Shown one piece after another: positions 63,111-64,000 of a DNA stretch of 64,000 bases. This DNA is from Climacium dendroides (lineage: Eukaryota > Streptophyta > Bryopsida > Hypnales > Climaciaceae): assembly GCA_950106755.1 (NCBI GenBank), contig OX467083.1:3633501-3697500 (forward strand), written 5' to 3'. Position numbers and translations under genes: made by a program. Within the stretch, counting starts at the first letter, position 1, and every line of letters begins with the position of its first letter. A model generated the notes under the pieces. That model searched no databases, had not been told where the DNA came from, and was given only the letters and a program-made list of their open reading frames with translations.

Positions 63111-64000
63111 GGTGATTCTCCAAAAGGGAGAGAAGAGTGAGTTGAAGGATGAATGAAGAGGGATAGTGGATGAATGTAGTGGGCATGGGGATGGATATGG
63201 TGGAATTATTGGATGAATATCGTTCATGCCCATTGTGCGTTGGGAAGAGGCGGGCCACATGGCTGTTGGCGCTGGCTGTGGTGACTTGGCTGAGTTGCCC
63301 TGCACCCTTGGCATTTGAAAAAGGTAGACACCCCTATGACCGTGGTCATGCATGGATGGATGAACGTTTTTCTCGGTTTTTGGATGGCCAGGATGGCCGG
63401 GGCTCCGGAGGTTTTATTTTATGGGAGTGGTCTTTCACTTCTGGAAAAGAGTTGTGTTTAAATTTAGAATTCTACGGTATTGTATCTCAAAATTATTCCA
63501 TCAAGACCCGGGTCCGCCAGGAGGATGACCCATGGATGGCCCCATGGAAGGGTAAATGTAATAAAAAAAGAATTGCCCTCTCTTTTGTGCCGCTTAAATT
63601 TTGTGTTTCTTCATGTCACCTAGCTAATTGGGGGCCTGTAAATGCTAAAGTGAATTCAAAATTTGCAATCAAAATTTGCAAATTTTATCATATGCTATAA
63701 ATAAAAATTCAAGTATTTTCTACTAGAATAAAACGAGCAATACATGGGTCAATCCTCCCTAGGTGACCCGAGTCAAGGTAAGCTTGCCAATACCAATCAT
63801 AACTTATTAGGTAAAACTTACCCTAACTCGAGGTGTCCAACTTCAAAATTTTGGATGAAAGTTAAAATTATCTTGTATTCTATGATTGGTTAATTTTCAA
63901 TTTTTGGCACTTGCTTGTGACCAATAAAGCTTTTCCTAACAAATTTGAAAACTATAATTAGTATTTAATTTCTAATTTTCTAGTTTTTAATTTTTTAAAT
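63111..64000. other. Upstream flank of enolase with MITE-related sequence
   Basis: About 63615-63700 (CACCTAGCTAATTGGGGGCC then GTGAATTCAAAATTTGC) is similar, inverted, to the interior of the hAT-like MITEs. The 63330-63560 part is richer in GC with GGATGG-type short repeats. The + open frame 63170-63700 crosses both and shows no domain. No gene is supported. Confidence 0.45.

Overview
The window is nuclear DNA of a land plant. The genes have short GT-AG introns of roughly 80 to 700 bases (about 1.1 kb at most). Several products are plant-specific or plastid-directed: a PLATZ zinc-binding protein, a PAP/fibrillin, and a receptor-like/Pelle kinase. Compact genes set in AT-rich DNA full of small inverted-repeat elements fit a non-seed plant such as a bryophyte, but the sequence alone does not fix the lineage. 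No LTR retrotransposon was recognised.

Gene layout. 7.7-9.7 kb (+): a three-exon PLATZ gene. 33.1-38.5 kb (-): a Ser/Thr receptor-like kinase gene with an unusual N-terminal half and no visible membrane segment. 41.7-44.6 kb (-): a seven-exon METTL23-type methyltransferase gene, head to head with a four-exon plastid PAP/fibrillin gene at 45.0-46.8 kb (+); the two start codons are 324 bases apart. 49.9-51.9 kb (-): a decayed hAT-type transposase. 53.9-55.1 kb (+): three phase-compatible exon-like segments of an unknown protein. 55.1-57.6 kb (-): a pogo/CENP-B-type DDE transposase whose frame is cut by two in-frame stops. 59.5-62.8 kb (-): a complete eleven-exon cytosolic-type enolase gene, 445 residues.

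The intervals 1-7 kb, 10.6-33 kb, 38.8-41.6 kb and 46.9-49.9 kb hold no gene that I can support. They do hold many repeats: minisatellites, foldbacks and terminal-inverted-repeat (TIR) elements. Three elements of about 0.87-0.92 kb, plus remnants, begin with CCC or CTC and are flanked by TTAA. A 1.78-kb element also has TTAA at both ends. These are features of piggyBac-type insertions. A second set starts with GGT and also sits at TTAA or near-TTAA sites, with one element nested in another. Two related small elements look hAT-like; one keeps an 8-bp target duplication.

The genes are unrelated housekeeping or regulatory genes and do not form one pathway. The only linked pair is METTL23/PAP, which probably shares a bidirectional promoter. 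The most unusual content is the set of TTAA-targeting non-autonomous elements and the kinase's N-terminal region. All exon models were read by eye from splice sites and frame continuity.
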